64,000 nt of DNA, taken from DATMER01 sp034667225. Lineage in GTDB: Bacteria; Acidobacteriota; Thermoanaerobaculia; Multivoradales; UBA5704. Each line of letters opens with the position of its first letter. The first letter of the stretch is position 1. Made by a program: the position numbers and the translations under genes. The notes beneath the pieces were generated by a model. The model ran no database searches. It had not been told where the DNA came from and worked only from the letters and a program-made list of their open reading frames with translations. Location: the NCBI GenBank assembly GCA_034667225.1, contig JAXDKG010000012.1, forward strand, positions 8,175-72,174, written 5' to 3'. Positions 1 through 8,688 of this stretch are shown here, one piece after another.

Positions 1-1
1 C

Positions 2-1036
2 GAGGACTTCGAGGCCTACCGCCGGCGGCTGGAGCACCTCATCTCCCGCCGGCTGGAGCTGATGCGCGGCATCGTCGACCGTGCCAAGCGCGATCCGAAG
101 CGCATCGTCTTCCCCGAGGGGGAGCACGACAAGATCCTGCGCGCCGCCAAGATCCTGGTCGACGAGGGGATCGCCCACCCCATCCTGCTGGCGCGCCGCG
201 AGGTGATCGCCGACAAGCTGCGCGACCTGGACCTGCCCGAGTCCAAGGTCACCATCATCCACAACGAGAGCTCGGACAAGTTCGAGGAGTACGCGCAGAA
301 GCTCCACGAGATGCGGCGCCGCGACGGCATGACCCTCGTCGAGGCGCGCAAGCGCCTTCGTCTACGCAACTACTTCGGCACCATGATGCTCGAGGTGGGG
401 GACGCCGACGGCCTGATCTCGGGCCTCACCCAGGCTTACCCCGAGACCATCCGGCCGGCGCTCCAGATCCTGCGCACGCGCCAAGGGGTGAAGAAAGTTT
501 CCGGCTGCTACATCCTCATCCTCCAGGACCGGATGTTCTTCCTGGCGGATACCACGGTCAACATCGATCCCGATCCCGAGGAGCTGGCCGAGATCGCCCT
601 GCTCACCGTGGAGTTCGCCCGCCGCTTCGGCGTTGTGCCACGGGTGGCCATGCTCTCCTTCTCGAACTTCGGGTCGAACACCCACCCGGCCGCGCGGAAG
701 GTCCGCCGCGCGGTGGAGATCGTCACCGAAAAGGCGCCGGACCTGGAGATCGACGGCGAGATGCAGGCCGACACGGCCGTATTCGAGGGGATCCTGCACG
801 AGAGCTACCCCTGGAGCCGGCTGCGCGGGCCGGCCAACATCCTGATCTTCCCCGAACTGCAGTCGGCGAACATCGCCTACAAGCTGATCTGGCGGCTGGC
901 CAATGCCGAGGCGATCGGGCCGATCCTGCTGGGGCTGGACAAGCCTGTGCACGTGCTCCAGCCGGGGCTGGAGGTGAGCGACATCGTCAACATGGCGGCG
1001 ATCTGCGTTATGGACGCCCAGGAGGCTTCGGGGTAA
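2..1036 (+). CDS. maeB: NADP-dependent malic enzyme, C-terminal phosphotransacetylase-like domain (5' truncated)
   Basis: The reading frame is open from the first bases of the window, so only the C-terminal 344 residues are present. They match the Pta-like half of MaeB-type malic enzymes: a linker (YRRRLEHLISRR) leads into the domain start with the motif KRIVFPEGEHDKILRAA, followed by PILLARREVI. Stand-alone phosphotransacetylases lack this linker to an upstream malic domain. In the family the N-terminal half oxidatively decarboxylates malate to pyruvate with NADP, and the Pta-like half is regulatory (acetyl-CoA binding) rather than catalytic. The gene ends 44 nt before the CsgG-like gene on the same strand. 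A free-standing Pta cannot be formally excluded because the upstream part is outside the window. Confidence 0.85.
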   Translation, partial: EDFEAYRRRLEHLISRRLELMRGIVDRAKRDPKRIVFPEGEHDKILRAAKILVDEGIAHPILLARREVIADKLRDLDLPESKVTIIHNESSDKFEEYAQKLHEMRRRDGMTLVEARKRLRLRNYFGTMMLEVGDADGLISGLTQAYPETIRPALQILRTRQGVKKVSGCYILILQDRMFFLADTTVNIDPDPEELAEIALLTVEFARRFGVVPRVAMLSFSNFGSNTHPAARKVRRAVEIVTEKAPDLEIDGEMQADTAVFEGILHESYPWSRLRGPANILIFPELQSANIAYKLIWRLANAEAIGPILLGLDKPVHVLQPGLEVSDIVNMAAICVMDAQEASG

Positions 1037-1080
1037 ACTATACGTTCCTGAACGGATTCTGGGTAAGAAGGAGAAAACCA

Positions 1081-1707
1081 ATGAAGCGGATCGTGTCCCT
1101 GGCCCTTTGCGCCGCGCTGCTGTGTGCCCTCTTTGTGACGGTGGCCTCGGCGGCGGACAATTCGACCAAGCCGCGTATCGCGGTGATCGAGTTCAAGAAC
1201 AAGGCCGACAACCAGTGGTGGTACCACGGCGGTGCGGAGGCCATGCAGGACGTCTTCGTGACGGAGCTGGTCAAGAGCGGCAAGTTCCGGGTGGTGGAGC
1301 GCGAGCAGCTCCAGGCTCTGATGCAGGAGAAGAACCTGACCCTCTCCGGCGATCTTGATCCGTCCACCGCGGTCAAGATCGGCAAGATCCTGGGCGTCAA
1401 CTACCTGCTGACCGGCTCGGTGACCGAGTACGGTGTGACCGACAAGGGCGGCCACGGCAGTGGCATCGGCCGTCTGCCCGGCTTCTCGGCCGGCAAGCGC
1501 AGCTTCGTAGCGGCGGTCAACGCCCGCCTGATCGACACCTCCACCGGCGAGATCGTCTGGGCGGACGAGGCTTCGGCCGAGGAGAGCAGCGTGAAGGTGA
1601 GCGTCGGCGGCTTCGGCGGCGGCGTGGATGACGACCGGATGTTCGACAAGGTCATGAAGCCGGTCATCCAGCAGCTCACCGCCAGCATCAAGGCGGCGGA
1701 TCTGTAA
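1081..1707 (+). CDS. CsgG/HfaB-family secreted protein
   Basis: A 208-residue protein with a Sec signal peptide (about residues 1-24, cleavage after ASA). The mature part has the CsgG/HfaB pattern: IAVIEFKNKAD near the start, then DVFVTELVKSGKFRVVEREQL, then KIGKILGVNYLLTGSVTEYG, ending with a strand-rich segment. No lipobox cysteine is visible, so it is probably periplasmic rather than an outer-membrane lipoprotein. The start is supported by a purine-rich ribosome site (aaggagaaaa) 6-13 nt upstream. CsgG proper forms the curli export pore; this protein is shorter and no curli genes are nearby, so that role is not implied. Confidence 0.8.
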   Translation: MKRIVSLALCAALLCALFVTVASAADNSTKPRIAVIEFKNKADNQWWYHGGAEAMQDVFVTELVKSGKFRVVEREQLQALMQEKNLTLSGDLDPSTAVKIGKILGVNYLLTGSVTEYGVTDKGGHGSGIGRLPGFSAGKRSFVAAVNARLIDTSTGEIVWADEASAEESSVKVSVGGFGGGVDDDRMFDKVMKPVIQQLTASIKAADL

Positions 1708-1733
1708 AGAGCCGGTAACTACCCGGTTGCGAG

Positions 1734-1763
1734 AAAGGCCCGGCGGAGACGCCGGGCCTTTTG
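1734..1763 (+). terminator. Rho-independent terminator after the CsgG-like gene
   Basis: A 12-bp stem (aaaggcccggcg / cgccgggccttt) with a gaga tetraloop, running into a short T tract. It sits 27 nt after the CsgG-like stop codon and also faces the end of the convergent pseudokinase-TonB gene, so it may act in both directions. Confidence 0.85.
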
Positions 1764-1773
1764 CTTTGAAGGC

Positions 1774-3699
1774 CTACCTTCCCGGAGCGAACTTCACCCG
1801 CAGCGTGTACCACATCTTCACCCGCACGCCGTCCTTGGTCGCGGGGTTGAACTGCGCCCGGCGGGCGGCTTCGATGGCCGCCTCGTCGAATCCGAAGCCG
1901 GCCTTCTGGCCGACCCTCTGGGAGTCGGTCACCCGGCCGTTCTCGTCCACCAGCACCTTGATGTCCACATCGGCGGCCTTGTTGAGCCGCTGGGCGGCCG
2001 CCGGGTAGCGCGGTTCGAGCCTGGAGGCCAGCTTGGGCGGGGTGGCTCCGGACGCCCCGAACTGCACCAGGTCGCCGAACTGCGTCTTGCGGACGGGCGC
2101 CGGTGCAGGCACCGGCGCCGGGGCCTGCTGCACCGGCTCGGCCTTCTGCGGCTCGGGGGTCGGCTCCGGGATCACCGGGGCGGGCGCCGGGGTCTCGGCC
2201 TTGGCCGCAGTCTTGACCTCGGGCTCGGGCGTCTCCTGCACGGGGACCGACGCCGACCGCTCCGGCTGCCGCGCCGCCTGGCGGTCCTGCTCGACCGCGG
2301 CCTTGCGGCTCTCCTCGAGCTGCTGCTGGAGCAGCTTGATCCGGTCGTCGTACTGGTCCTTGAGCTTGTCCTCGACCTGCTTGCCCTGGGCCGAGATCAT
2401 GGACTGGATCTGGGCCTGGAGCTCCTCGGGGGTCGGACCCGCCGGGACCGCGGCCGGCTGGACGCCTCCCAGGCCTCCCGGCATTGCAGCCGGTTGGGCC
2501 GCGGGCACGAACGCGGGAGCCGGCTCCACCGCGGCGGTCTTGCTGCCGCCTGACATCATGAAATAGCCGCCGACGCCGGCGGCCACCAGCAGGGCGGCGG
2601 CGATGCCGATCCAGAGGCCCTTCTTCGACTTCTCCTCGACGAACTGCGAGCGCGTGCCCGACAGCGTCACGTCGCGGACCGAGGTGGCGACCTCGCGGGT
2701 CTCGTGCGACACCGGAACCGGCGCCGCGACGGGCTCGGCCGCCTTCTTCGGCAGCTCCAGCTTCTTCTCCGCCTGGATCTCCTGGCTCTCGCGCTCGATC
2801 TCGTCGCGGAAGAGGTTGTGCATGAAGAAGGCGAGGTTGAACGTCGTCGGGCTGAAGTGCCCGTCGATCATCAGCTTCGACAGCGTCTTGTGCCAGGTGA
2901 CCGCGTCGGCGATGCGCTGGTCGCGGCCCGTCAGGCTCTTCTTGAGCAGGGCTGCGATCTCCGCGGGCAGGGGCGTCCCCTCGTTGGCGAGCAGGGCGGA
3001 GTCGATGCGGGCCGCGTAGGCATCCGGAGCCGCGACGGTGATCCGCTCGCCGGTCAGCATCTCGAAGAGGATGGCGCCCAGGGAGAAGACGTCGTCCGCC
3101 CGGGAAGCCGCGGCGCCTTCGAAGGTCTCGGGGGAGAGGTACGGCCGCAGGTCGGAGTCCTGCCAGCCGGCGGAGGCCAGCGAGCGCAGGCCCGGGGCGG
3201 CCTCGAAGCCGAGGAGACGGGTCTCGCCCTCGTTCGAGATCATGATCAGTTGCGGGACCACGAACCCGTGCAGGATGCGCTCGTCCTGGATCCGGGTCTC
3301 GTACGCCGCGGCCAGGGCGAGCGCGATGCGCTCGGCGACGAGCAGCGCATGATCGGTCGGGATCGGCGACATCTGCTTGTTCGCCTGGGCGAGCAGCGCC
3401 CCCAGGTTCTTGCCCGAAATGTAATCGTACGCCGCGTAGGGGAAGCTGCGGACCCGGCCGAGGTCGACGCCGCTGCCGATGTTGGGGCTCTTCAGAGACT
3501 GCTGGATGTTGGCCCGTCCGGAAGCCTTCTGCCAGAGCTTCTCGCCATCGACACCTTTGCCGTTGAAGACGCGCAGGAGCACGACCTGCTCCATGCCCCC
3601 CTCCTTGCCGACCTTCCCGGCACGGAAGGTCTCTCCGAGCGGATCTTCAGTTAGTTTCTTGAGAAGTAGATACTTCCCAAACTCCTCCGGGATGTTCAT
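1774..3699 (-). CDS. Pseudokinase-transmembrane-TonB C-terminal fusion protein
   Basis: A 641-residue protein in three parts. Residues ~1-300 have a Ser/Thr kinase fold: FGKYLLLKKL at the glycine loop, and LSPETFEGAAASRADDVFSLGAILFEMLTGE as the APE-to-helix-F segment. The catalytic residues are missing: the beta-3 lysine position reads VLLRV, the HRD loop reads ILHGFVVPQL, and DFG reads LGFE. A membrane helix follows (GLWIGIAAALLVAAGVGGYFM), then a Pro/Ala/Glu-rich periplasmic spacer with a coiled-coil stretch. The end is a TonB-C domain (LEPRYPAAAQRLNKAADVDI ... WYTLRVKF). The start has a strong ribosome site (gaggaggctgt). TonB C-domains contact outer-membrane partners in known systems; coupling that to a cytoplasmic pseudokinase is inference. 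Confidence 0.85.
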   Translation of the reverse strand: MNIPEEFGKYLLLKKLTEDPLGETFRAGKVGKEGGMEQVVLLRVFNGKGVDGEKLWQKASGRANIQQSLKSPNIGSGVDLGRVRSFPYAAYDYISGKNLGALLAQANKQMSPIPTDHALLVAERIALALAAAYETRIQDERILHGFVVPQLIMISNEGETRLLGFEAAPGLRSLASAGWQDSDLRPYLSPETFEGAAASRADDVFSLGAILFEMLTGERITVAAPDAYAARIDSALLANEGTPLPAEIAALLKKSLTGRDQRIADAVTWHKTLSKLMIDGHFSPTTFNLAFFMHNLFRDEIERESQEIQAEKKLELPKKAAEPVAAPVPVSHETREVATSVRDVTLSGTRSQFVEEKSKKGLWIGIAAALLVAAGVGGYFMMSGGSKTAAVEPAPAFVPAAQPAAMPGGLGGVQPAAVPAGPTPEELQAQIQSMISAQGKQVEDKLKDQYDDRIKLLQQQLEESRKAAVEQDRQAARQPERSASVPVQETPEPEVKTAAKAETPAPAPVIPEPTPEPQKAEPVQQAPAPVPAPAPVRKTQFGDLVQFGASGATPPKLASRLEPRYPAAAQRLNKAADVDIKVLVDENGRVTDSQRVGQKAGFGFDEAAIEAARRAQFNPATKDGVRVKMWYTLRVKFAPGR

Positions 3700-3786
3700 A
3701 CAGCCTCCTCTGGGGACCTGCCCACGGCGGTACGTCGTTCTTCGCTAGACACGCCTCGCGGCGCTTCATGGTGAATGCTGGAAGAC

Positions 3787-3816
3787 TTGATACACCCAGA
3801 GGAGGGCAACTGTCAA
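3787..3816 (-). promoter_or_regulatory. Sigma-70-type promoter for the pseudokinase-TonB gene
   Basis: On the minus strand, TTGACA (3811-3816) and TATCAA (3787-3792) are separated by 18 nt, about 90 nt upstream of the start codon at 3699. It lies between mltG and the kinase-like gene, so the latter can be transcribed independently of ruvX-mltG. Confidence 0.6.
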
Positions 3817-3831
3817 TGTCTGTATGCTTGT

Positions 3832-4932
3832 TTACTTCCCGCTGCCCTGCTTCTGGGCCCGTTCCTGGGCCCTTCGCTCCCGCCAGAACTTCCGCTGCCA
3901 CAGGTTGACGTTGCGGTTGTGCTCGGCCAGGGTCTCCGAGAAGACATGGGAGCCGTCGTTACGGCTCACGAAGTAGAGGTAGGGGGCATCCGCGGGCTCG
4001 GAGGCGGCCACGAGGCTGGCGAGGCCCGGGTTGCAGATCGGCCCGGGCGGCAGGCCGGCGTAACGGTAGGTGTTGTAGGGCGAATCCACCCGCAGGTCTT
4101 CCTTCCGGATGTTGCCGTTCCAGCGCCCGGCCCGCTTCAGGGCGTAGATCACGGTCGGATCGGCCATGAGCCCGATCCCCTGGTCGAGCCGGTTCTGGTA
4201 GACCGCGGCGATGAGCGGGCGCTCGGCGGCGAGCTGCGCCTCTTTCTCCACGATGCTCGCCAGGGTGACGAGCTGGCGCACGGTCTGGCCCCCCTTGAGC
4301 CGCGGCCGGACCTCCTTCTCGAAGCGCTCGCGGAAAGTTTTCACCAGGGTCTGGACGATCGTGCGCTCGTCCACGGACCGCGCGAAAGAGTAAGTCTCGG
4401 GGAAGAGATAGCCCTCCAGGTCCTGGGCCTCGGGATCGAGGTCGGCCACGAGCTCGGGCGAGCGCATCAGGTCCAGGAAGGCCTCGCGCCGTCCATACCC
4501 GAGGCGGTCGAGCTGGCTCGCGATCTCCTCGAAGGTGAGCCCCTCGATCACCGTGATCGAGTGGGTGAGCACCTGGCCCTTCACCAGCATCCGGAGCACC
4601 TGCGGCGTCGTGAGCGGGCCGCGGAAGCGGTACTCCCCGGCGCGCATGGCAGGGTCGTCCATGAAATAGATCAGGTAGGAACGGGCGAGCTTGGCGTCGG
4701 CCAGGACCCCCTCCCGCTGCAGGCGCTCGAGGATCTGGCCCGCGCCCATGCCGGGCTCGACCTGGACGATTTTCTCCTTGCCCTCGTACCCCTGGTACGG
4801 GCGCTGGATCTTGAACCAGGACCAGCCGAGCATCGCCACCGGGATCAGAAGCAGGGCGAGCAGGACGAGCAATCCCAGGAAGATTCTCTTCCAGGTGTCC
4901 GCCGGAACGCTTTTGGATTTGCGTCGTGCCAC
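3832..4932 (-). CDS. mltG: Endolytic transglycosylase MltG (YceG family)
   Basis: A 366-residue inner-membrane protein with one N-terminal membrane helix (IFLGLLVLLALLLIPVAML) and a periplasmic YceG domain. Family landmarks are present: a LysM-like segment early in the domain (VEPGMGAGQILERLQ), LEGYLFPETY, the catalytic-glutamate motif ASIVEKEA, and GLPPGPICNPG. The family cleaves nascent peptidoglycan strands near the membrane and releases them from the synthase, limiting glycan length. It lies 17 nt downstream of ruvX on the same strand, a neighbourhood common in bacteria. The C-terminus is a basic, glutamine-rich tail. Confidence 0.95.
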   Translation of the reverse strand: MARRKSKSVPADTWKRIFLGLLVLLALLLIPVAMLGWSWFKIQRPYQGYEGKEKIVQVEPGMGAGQILERLQREGVLADAKLARSYLIYFMDDPAMRAGEYRFRGPLTTPQVLRMLVKGQVLTHSITVIEGLTFEEIASQLDRLGYGRREAFLDLMRSPELVADLDPEAQDLEGYLFPETYSFARSVDERTIVQTLVKTFRERFEKEVRPRLKGGQTVRQLVTLASIVEKEAQLAAERPLIAAVYQNRLDQGIGLMADPTVIYALKRAGRWNGNIRKEDLRVDSPYNTYRYAGLPPGPICNPGLASLVAASEPADAPYLYFVSRNDGSHVFSETLAEHNRNVNLWQRKFWRERRAQERAQKQGSGK

Positions 4933-4949
4933 CGCTCCTCTGCTTTCTT

Positions 4950-5372
4950 TTACTGAGTGCCGACGGGCTCCGAGTCCAGAGCCTCCTGGAGAAGGATCTG
5001 GGCGGCGACGGCATCTATCCGTTCGGGCTCGCGACGGGTATCGACGCCGGCCGCGCGCAGCCGCTCCTGGGCTTCGACGGTGGTCAGGGACTCGTTGATC
5101 AGCCGCACGGGCAGGCCGGTGATCCCGGCGAGACGGTTGCCGAAGCGGCGCACGCGCTCGGCGGCCTCGCCGCGCTGCCCGTCGAGCCCGACCGGCTCCC
5201 CGAGGACGAGCCGGCCGACCTCTTCGCGCCGTGCGATCTCCGCGATCTCCCGGACGGCGGAGCGGTCGTTGCGGCGCTCCAGGGTGGTCAACGGCACGGC
5301 GAGTCGGCCCTCGGGGTCCGAGATCGCCAGGCCGATCCGCCTCTCGCCGAAGTCGATGCCCAGAGATCGCAT
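4950..5372 (-). CDS. ruvX: Putative pre-16S rRNA nuclease / Holliday junction resolvase RuvX (YqgF)
   Basis: A 140-residue RNase H-fold protein. The first strand carries the family motif LGIDFGERRIGLAISD with the catalytic aspartate. Other conserved parts are LVLGEPVGLDG, INESLTTVEAQ and the terminal DAVAAQILLQEAL with the last acidic residue. YqgF proteins process the 5' end of 16S rRNA, and resolvase activity has also been proposed. The start at 5372 gives the usual MRSLGIDFG beginning; an ATG 12 nt further upstream (5384) is equally possible because neither has a clear ribosome site. It is the first gene of a ruvX-mltG pair. Confidence 0.93.
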   Translation of the reverse strand: MRSLGIDFGERRIGLAISDPEGRLAVPLTTLERRNDRSAVREIAEIARREEVGRLVLGEPVGLDGQRGEAAERVRRFGNRLAGITGLPVRLINESLTTVEAQERLRAAGVDTRREPERIDAVAAQILLQEALDSEPVGTQ

Positions 5373-5470
5373 GACGCTGCGCATTGTAGTTGAGGTCGAC
5401 GGGGTTGAGGTCGACGGGAAATACCGGGGCGACGGCTTTAGTTTAAATGCTGGCAATGCTGAGGATAGCG

Positions 5471-5476
5471 TATAAT
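5471..5476 (+). promoter_or_regulatory. -10 element (TATAAT) upstream of the methyltransferase gene
   Basis: A perfect TATAAT preceded by cg lies 30 nt before the ATG at 5506, in the divergent spacer shared with ruvX. No convincing -35 hexamer is present at 16-18 nt, so the promoter may depend on an activator or on upstream -10 contacts. Confidence 0.5.
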
Positions 5477-5505
5477 CCCCAGACTCTCTGTAAGGAGCAC
5501 GAAAT

Positions 5506-6132
5506 ATGGATGGTGCCCAGACCTTGAATGGTCTCCAGGTCTCCCGGACCCGAACGCGGCTGCTCGTGAGCCGGTTGTTCGGGCTGACCCTCTTGTTCAT
5601 GCTGGCTTTCGGCACCAGCTACTGGTCCTTTGCCCCCATCTTCGACCAGACGCTCTTCCTCGTCGGAGTCTTTCTGGCGGTCGTGGGCTTCTGCGGACGC
5701 CTGTGGTGCCACTCCTACATTGCCGGCCGGAAGAAGAGGGTCCTCGTCATGGAGGGTCCTTACTCCCTGTGCAGGCATCCGCTGTACTTCTTCTCCCTCG
5801 TCGGCGGGATCGGCCTCGGCCTCTGCACCGAGACATTCAGCGCGGCCCTCCTCTTCGCGCTCGCTTTTGCCGTGTACTACCCGCAGGCCATCCGCGGCGA
5901 GGAGACGTTCCTGAGCGACAACTTCGCGGGGTACGAGGAGTACAAGAAGAGGGTTCCGCTCTTCTTCCCGCGGTGGTCCAACTTCGTCGAAGGCGAAGGT
6001 ACGGTCAGCGTCTGCGCCTTCCGGCGCGAGATCGTGGCGGCCGGCGGCTTCCTGCTGTGCATCGGGATCTTCGAGATGGTGGAGGCCCTCCATCAGGCGG
6101 ATATCCTGCCCACCTGGTTCCTGATCCCTTAG
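5506..6132 (+). CDS. Membrane methyltransferase of the ICMT/phospholipid methyltransferase superfamily
   Basis: A 208-residue polytopic membrane protein with four to five helices. It has the signature of the isoprenylcysteine/phospholipid methyltransferase superfamily: VMEGPYSLCRHPLYFFSLVG (the RHP cofactor-binding motif) followed by RGEETFLSDNFAGYEEYKKRVP (EE plus tyrosines). These enzymes transfer methyl groups from S-adenosylmethionine at the membrane; the substrate here is unknown. The start has an aaggag ribosome site 8 nt upstream. The gene ends 9 nt before msrA on the same strand, so the two are probably co-transcribed. The unusually long C-terminal extension (~60 residues with another hydrophobic segment) is not typical of the minimal family. 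Confidence 0.8.
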   Translation: MDGAQTLNGLQVSRTRTRLLVSRLFGLTLLFMLAFGTSYWSFAPIFDQTLFLVGVFLAVVGFCGRLWCHSYIAGRKKRVLVMEGPYSLCRHPLYFFSLVGGIGLGLCTETFSAALLFALAFAVYYPQAIRGEETFLSDNFAGYEEYKKRVPLFFPRWSNFVEGEGTVSVCAFRREIVAAGGFLLCIGIFEMVEALHQADILPTWFLIP

Positions 6133-6141
6133 AATGGGCCC

Positions 6142-6756
6142 ATGGACCTGACGTGTGAAATCCCCCGTGTACCCCCGCATGAATTTCCAGATCCGGCGCT
6201 AGACGCCGCTCAGAAGCCGGGTGAACAGTCCATCGTGCTCGGCGGAGGCTGCTTCTGGTGTGTCGAAGCGGTCTACAAGGAGATGGATGGCGTGCTCTCC
6301 GTCCGCTCCGGCTATGCCGGCGGCACGGCCGAGACGGCCGATTATGACTCCGTCTGCACCGGCAGGACGGATCATGCCGAAGTCATCGAGGTGCGCTTCG
6401 ATCCCGCCCGGGTGAGCCTCGGGCAGATCCTCAAGGTGTTCTTCTCGGTGGCCCACGATCCGACCACGCTCAACCGCCAGGGTGCGGACCGCGGCCGGCA
6501 GTACCGCTCCGCCATCTTCACCGCGGACGAAGAACAGGCACGGGTGGCCGAGGCCTACATCCGCCAGCTCGACGAAGGCAACGTGCTCGGCGCGCCGATC
6601 GTGACCGAGGTCGCCCCGCTGGAGAAGTTCTACGAGGCCGAGCTGTACCATCAGGACTACGCGGCGAGGAACCCCCGGCAGCCGTACATCCAGTCCACGG
6701 CCGCGCCGAAGGTCGCCAAGCTGCGCAAGCACTTCGCGGACAAGCTGAAGCGCTAG
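6142..6756 (+). CDS. msrA: Peptide methionine-(S)-S-oxide reductase MsrA
   Basis: A 204-residue MsrA with the catalytic motif GGGCFWC (residues ~34-40), then RSGYAGG, HAEVIEVRFDP, FFSVAHDPTTLNRQGADRGRQYRS and YHQDYAARNP. It repairs the S epimer of oxidised methionine using the GCFWC cysteine as nucleophile, with regeneration by thioredoxin. There is no signal peptide, so it is cytosolic. About 28 N-terminal residues precede the core. Its stop codon overlaps the stop of the convergent PAP2 gene by 4 nt. Confidence 0.96.
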   Translation: MDLTCEIPRVPPHEFPDPALDAAQKPGEQSIVLGGGCFWCVEAVYKEMDGVLSVRSGYAGGTAETADYDSVCTGRTDHAEVIEVRFDPARVSLGQILKVFFSVAHDPTTLNRQGADRGRQYRSAIFTADEEQARVAEAYIRQLDEGNVLGAPIVTEVAPLEKFYEAELYHQDYAARNPRQPYIQSTAAPKVAKLRKHFADKLKR

Positions 6757-7463
6757 CCGGCAGGCGGGGCCGGGTCTTCCTGCTCGATGTGCCCCCTGTG
6801 CTGGAGCCGGCGCGCGATCAGCCAGCAGACCAGGGCCCAGATGGCTCCCGCGGTCCAGCCGGCCAGGACGTCCGTCGGCCAGTGCACGCCGAGGTAGACC
6901 CGGCTGCACCCGACGATCAGCGTCAGCAGGGTGGCGAACCCGAGCAGGAGGATCTTGAGCCGGCGCCGCGGCTGCACCCGCGCGAGCAGGGCCCCCAGGG
7001 TCAGGTAGGTCGCCGCCGACAGCATCGAGTGTCCGCTGGGAAAGCTGGTGGTGTACACGTAGGAGCCGTGCGGAACGAGCTCGGGCCGGGGGCGCTGGAA
7101 CCCGGACTTCAGGAGAAAGCTCAGGACGAGGGCTCCGCCCACGGCGATCAGCACCAGGATGGCCGTGCGCCCCTTGCGGTCGAGGGCCAGGAAGGCGCTG
7201 ACCGCGAGCGTCAGGACACTGAGGACGCCCACTCCTCCGAGCGCGGTGAAGTCGCGCTCCATCTCCTCCAGCCAGCGCGGGCCGAGAGGGTCCGAAGCGT
7301 CCGCCGGATTGCGCATCGCCATGAGGATCGCCTCGTCGATCTGGCGGGTCTCGCCCTCCTTCACCTCGCCGGCGAGCTCGGCGAACAACCAGACTCCGCC
7401 CGCGACCAGCACGATCGCGAGCAACGGCGCCAGCTCGGCCCGTAAAAAGGGCAAGCGTTTCAT
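6753..7463 (-). CDS. PAP2-family membrane phosphatase
   Basis: A 236-residue membrane protein with the three acid-phosphatase motifs: KSGFQRPRPEL (motif 1, K-x6-RP), SFPSGHSM (motif 2, PSGH) and SRVYLGVHWPTDV (motif 3, SRxxxxxHxxxD). Flanking hydrophobic segments give about six helices. The family dephosphorylates lipid phosphates such as phosphatidic acid, phosphatidylglycerophosphate or undecaprenyl pyrophosphate on the outer face of the membrane; the substrate cannot be fixed from sequence. Its start overlaps the stop of the upstream aminotransferase gene by 4 nt, so the two are translationally coupled. Confidence 0.9.
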   Translation of the reverse strand: MKRLPFLRAELAPLLAIVLVAGGVWLFAELAGEVKEGETRQIDEAILMAMRNPADASDPLGPRWLEEMERDFTALGGVGVLSVLTLAVSAFLALDRKGRTAILVLIAVGGALVLSFLLKSGFQRPRPELVPHGSYVYTTSFPSGHSMLSAATYLTLGALLARVQPRRRLKILLLGFATLLTLIVGCSRVYLGVHWPTDVLAGWTAGAIWALVCWLIARRLQHRGHIEQEDPAPPAG

Positions 7464-8662
7464 CCCGGTCTCCTCACGGTGCTCATGATGGAGCTGATTA
7501 TGGCGCAGGCCGCCTCCGCGAACCGGGCCGGCTCGGGCAGCAGCGAAAGGACGAGGAAATCGTCCGTCTCGAAATCAAAGAAATAGCCGGGGTGGACGAG
7601 GACGCCTGTCCGATCGAGGATCTCCAGCGCCAGCTCCTCGTCCGATTGCGGGAGGCAGACGCGGAGCACGGCCGACCAGCCGCCCGCGGGCTCCAGCAGC
7701 TCGGCCTTCATCACATCCCTCAGGATCGCGAGATTGCCTCGAATGCGGCCGAGGATTGCGGCGCGGATGCGCGGCGCCAGCTCCAGCACCCCAGGGAGCG
7801 CCCGCTGGACCGGCGTTCCCACGGAAAGGTAGCTGTCCGCCACCATCTCCAGGGCCTCCACAGCCCGGCGCCGGAGGCCGGCGGGTCCGCCGACCCGGAT
7901 CCAGCCCAGCTTCCAGGAAGGCAATCCGGCGCTCTTCGAGAGCCCGCCCAAGGAAAAAGAGAGCGCTTCCCCGGAAGCCGCCGCCGTGGGGCCGGCGCGA
8001 GGACCTTCATCGAGCGGATAGTCGGCGAACACCTCGTCCGAGATCAGCGGCAGCCCCCGGGAGGCGCACAGGTCAGAGATCGCGGCCTGCTCCGCTACCG
8101 AGAGAAAGGCACCGGTCGGGTTCCCCGGGTGAACCAGGGCGAGGAGGCGCGTTCGGGGGGTGAGGGAGAGCTCCACCCGCTCCACCCCCTCGATACCCAG
8201 AGCGAACCGCCGGCCGGGAGCGAGATGGATGTGGGAGAGAGAAAGCCCCTCCAAAGCCGCCAGGCTGTCGAGCAGGGGATAGGAGGGCGCCGTGGTCAGC
8301 ACCTCTTCCCCAGGATCGCCGAACAGCTTGAAGAGGAAGGAGTAGGACTCGCTCGTCGAAGCCGTCAGGATGAGATCGTCCGGCGAGACCATGTCCCCAG
8401 GGGTGGACAGGGAAGCGGCGAGCGCCTCGCGGGCCGCGAGCGTTCCCCGGGGATGCGGCTCGTAGCCTGGATCGGCTGCGCGGCGGAGGATCTCCGCCAG
8501 CTCCTCCTCCGGATAGGGGATGCCGACCCGGGTCGGATTCGTCTCGGTGAGATCGAGGATCGGCAGCCCGCGCGCCTTCCGCTCCTCGACCGCCCGGGTC
8601 AGGCGGTTCGTAGGGTGCTCCCAAGGGAGCCGGCGAGACCAGCGGATGGGCGGGGAGGCCAT
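7460..8662 (-). CDS. PLP-dependent aminotransferase, class I/II fold
   Basis: A 400-residue fold-type I aminotransferase. It shows LDLTETNPTRVGIPYP at the N-terminus, PSYPLLD, the cofactor-binding HPGNPTGAFLS, SDEVFADYPLD (the aspartate that pairs with the pyridine nitrogen) and the Schiff-base lysine in SLGGLSKSAGLPSWKLGW. The overall style is that of aspartate/alanine-type enzymes that make or break alpha-amino acids with 2-oxoglutarate; the substrate is not determined. It is the first gene of a two-gene operon with the PAP2 phosphatase and is divergent from the winged-helix gene, with an 82-nt spacer. Confidence 0.9.
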   Translation of the reverse strand: MASPPIRWSRRLPWEHPTNRLTRAVEERKARGLPILDLTETNPTRVGIPYPEEELAEILRRAADPGYEPHPRGTLAAREALAASLSTPGDMVSPDDLILTASTSESYSFLFKLFGDPGEEVLTTAPSYPLLDSLAALEGLSLSHIHLAPGRRFALGIEGVERVELSLTPRTRLLALVHPGNPTGAFLSVAEQAAISDLCASRGLPLISDEVFADYPLDEGPRAGPTAAASGEALSFSLGGLSKSAGLPSWKLGWIRVGGPAGLRRRAVEALEMVADSYLSVGTPVQRALPGVLELAPRIRAAILGRIRGNLAILRDVMKAELLEPAGGWSAVLRVCLPQSDEELALEILDRTGVLVHPGYFFDFETDDFLVLSLLPEPARFAEAACAIISSIMSTVRRPG

Positions 8663-8688
8663 GGGGGAAGCCTACACGCCCGGGGCCG

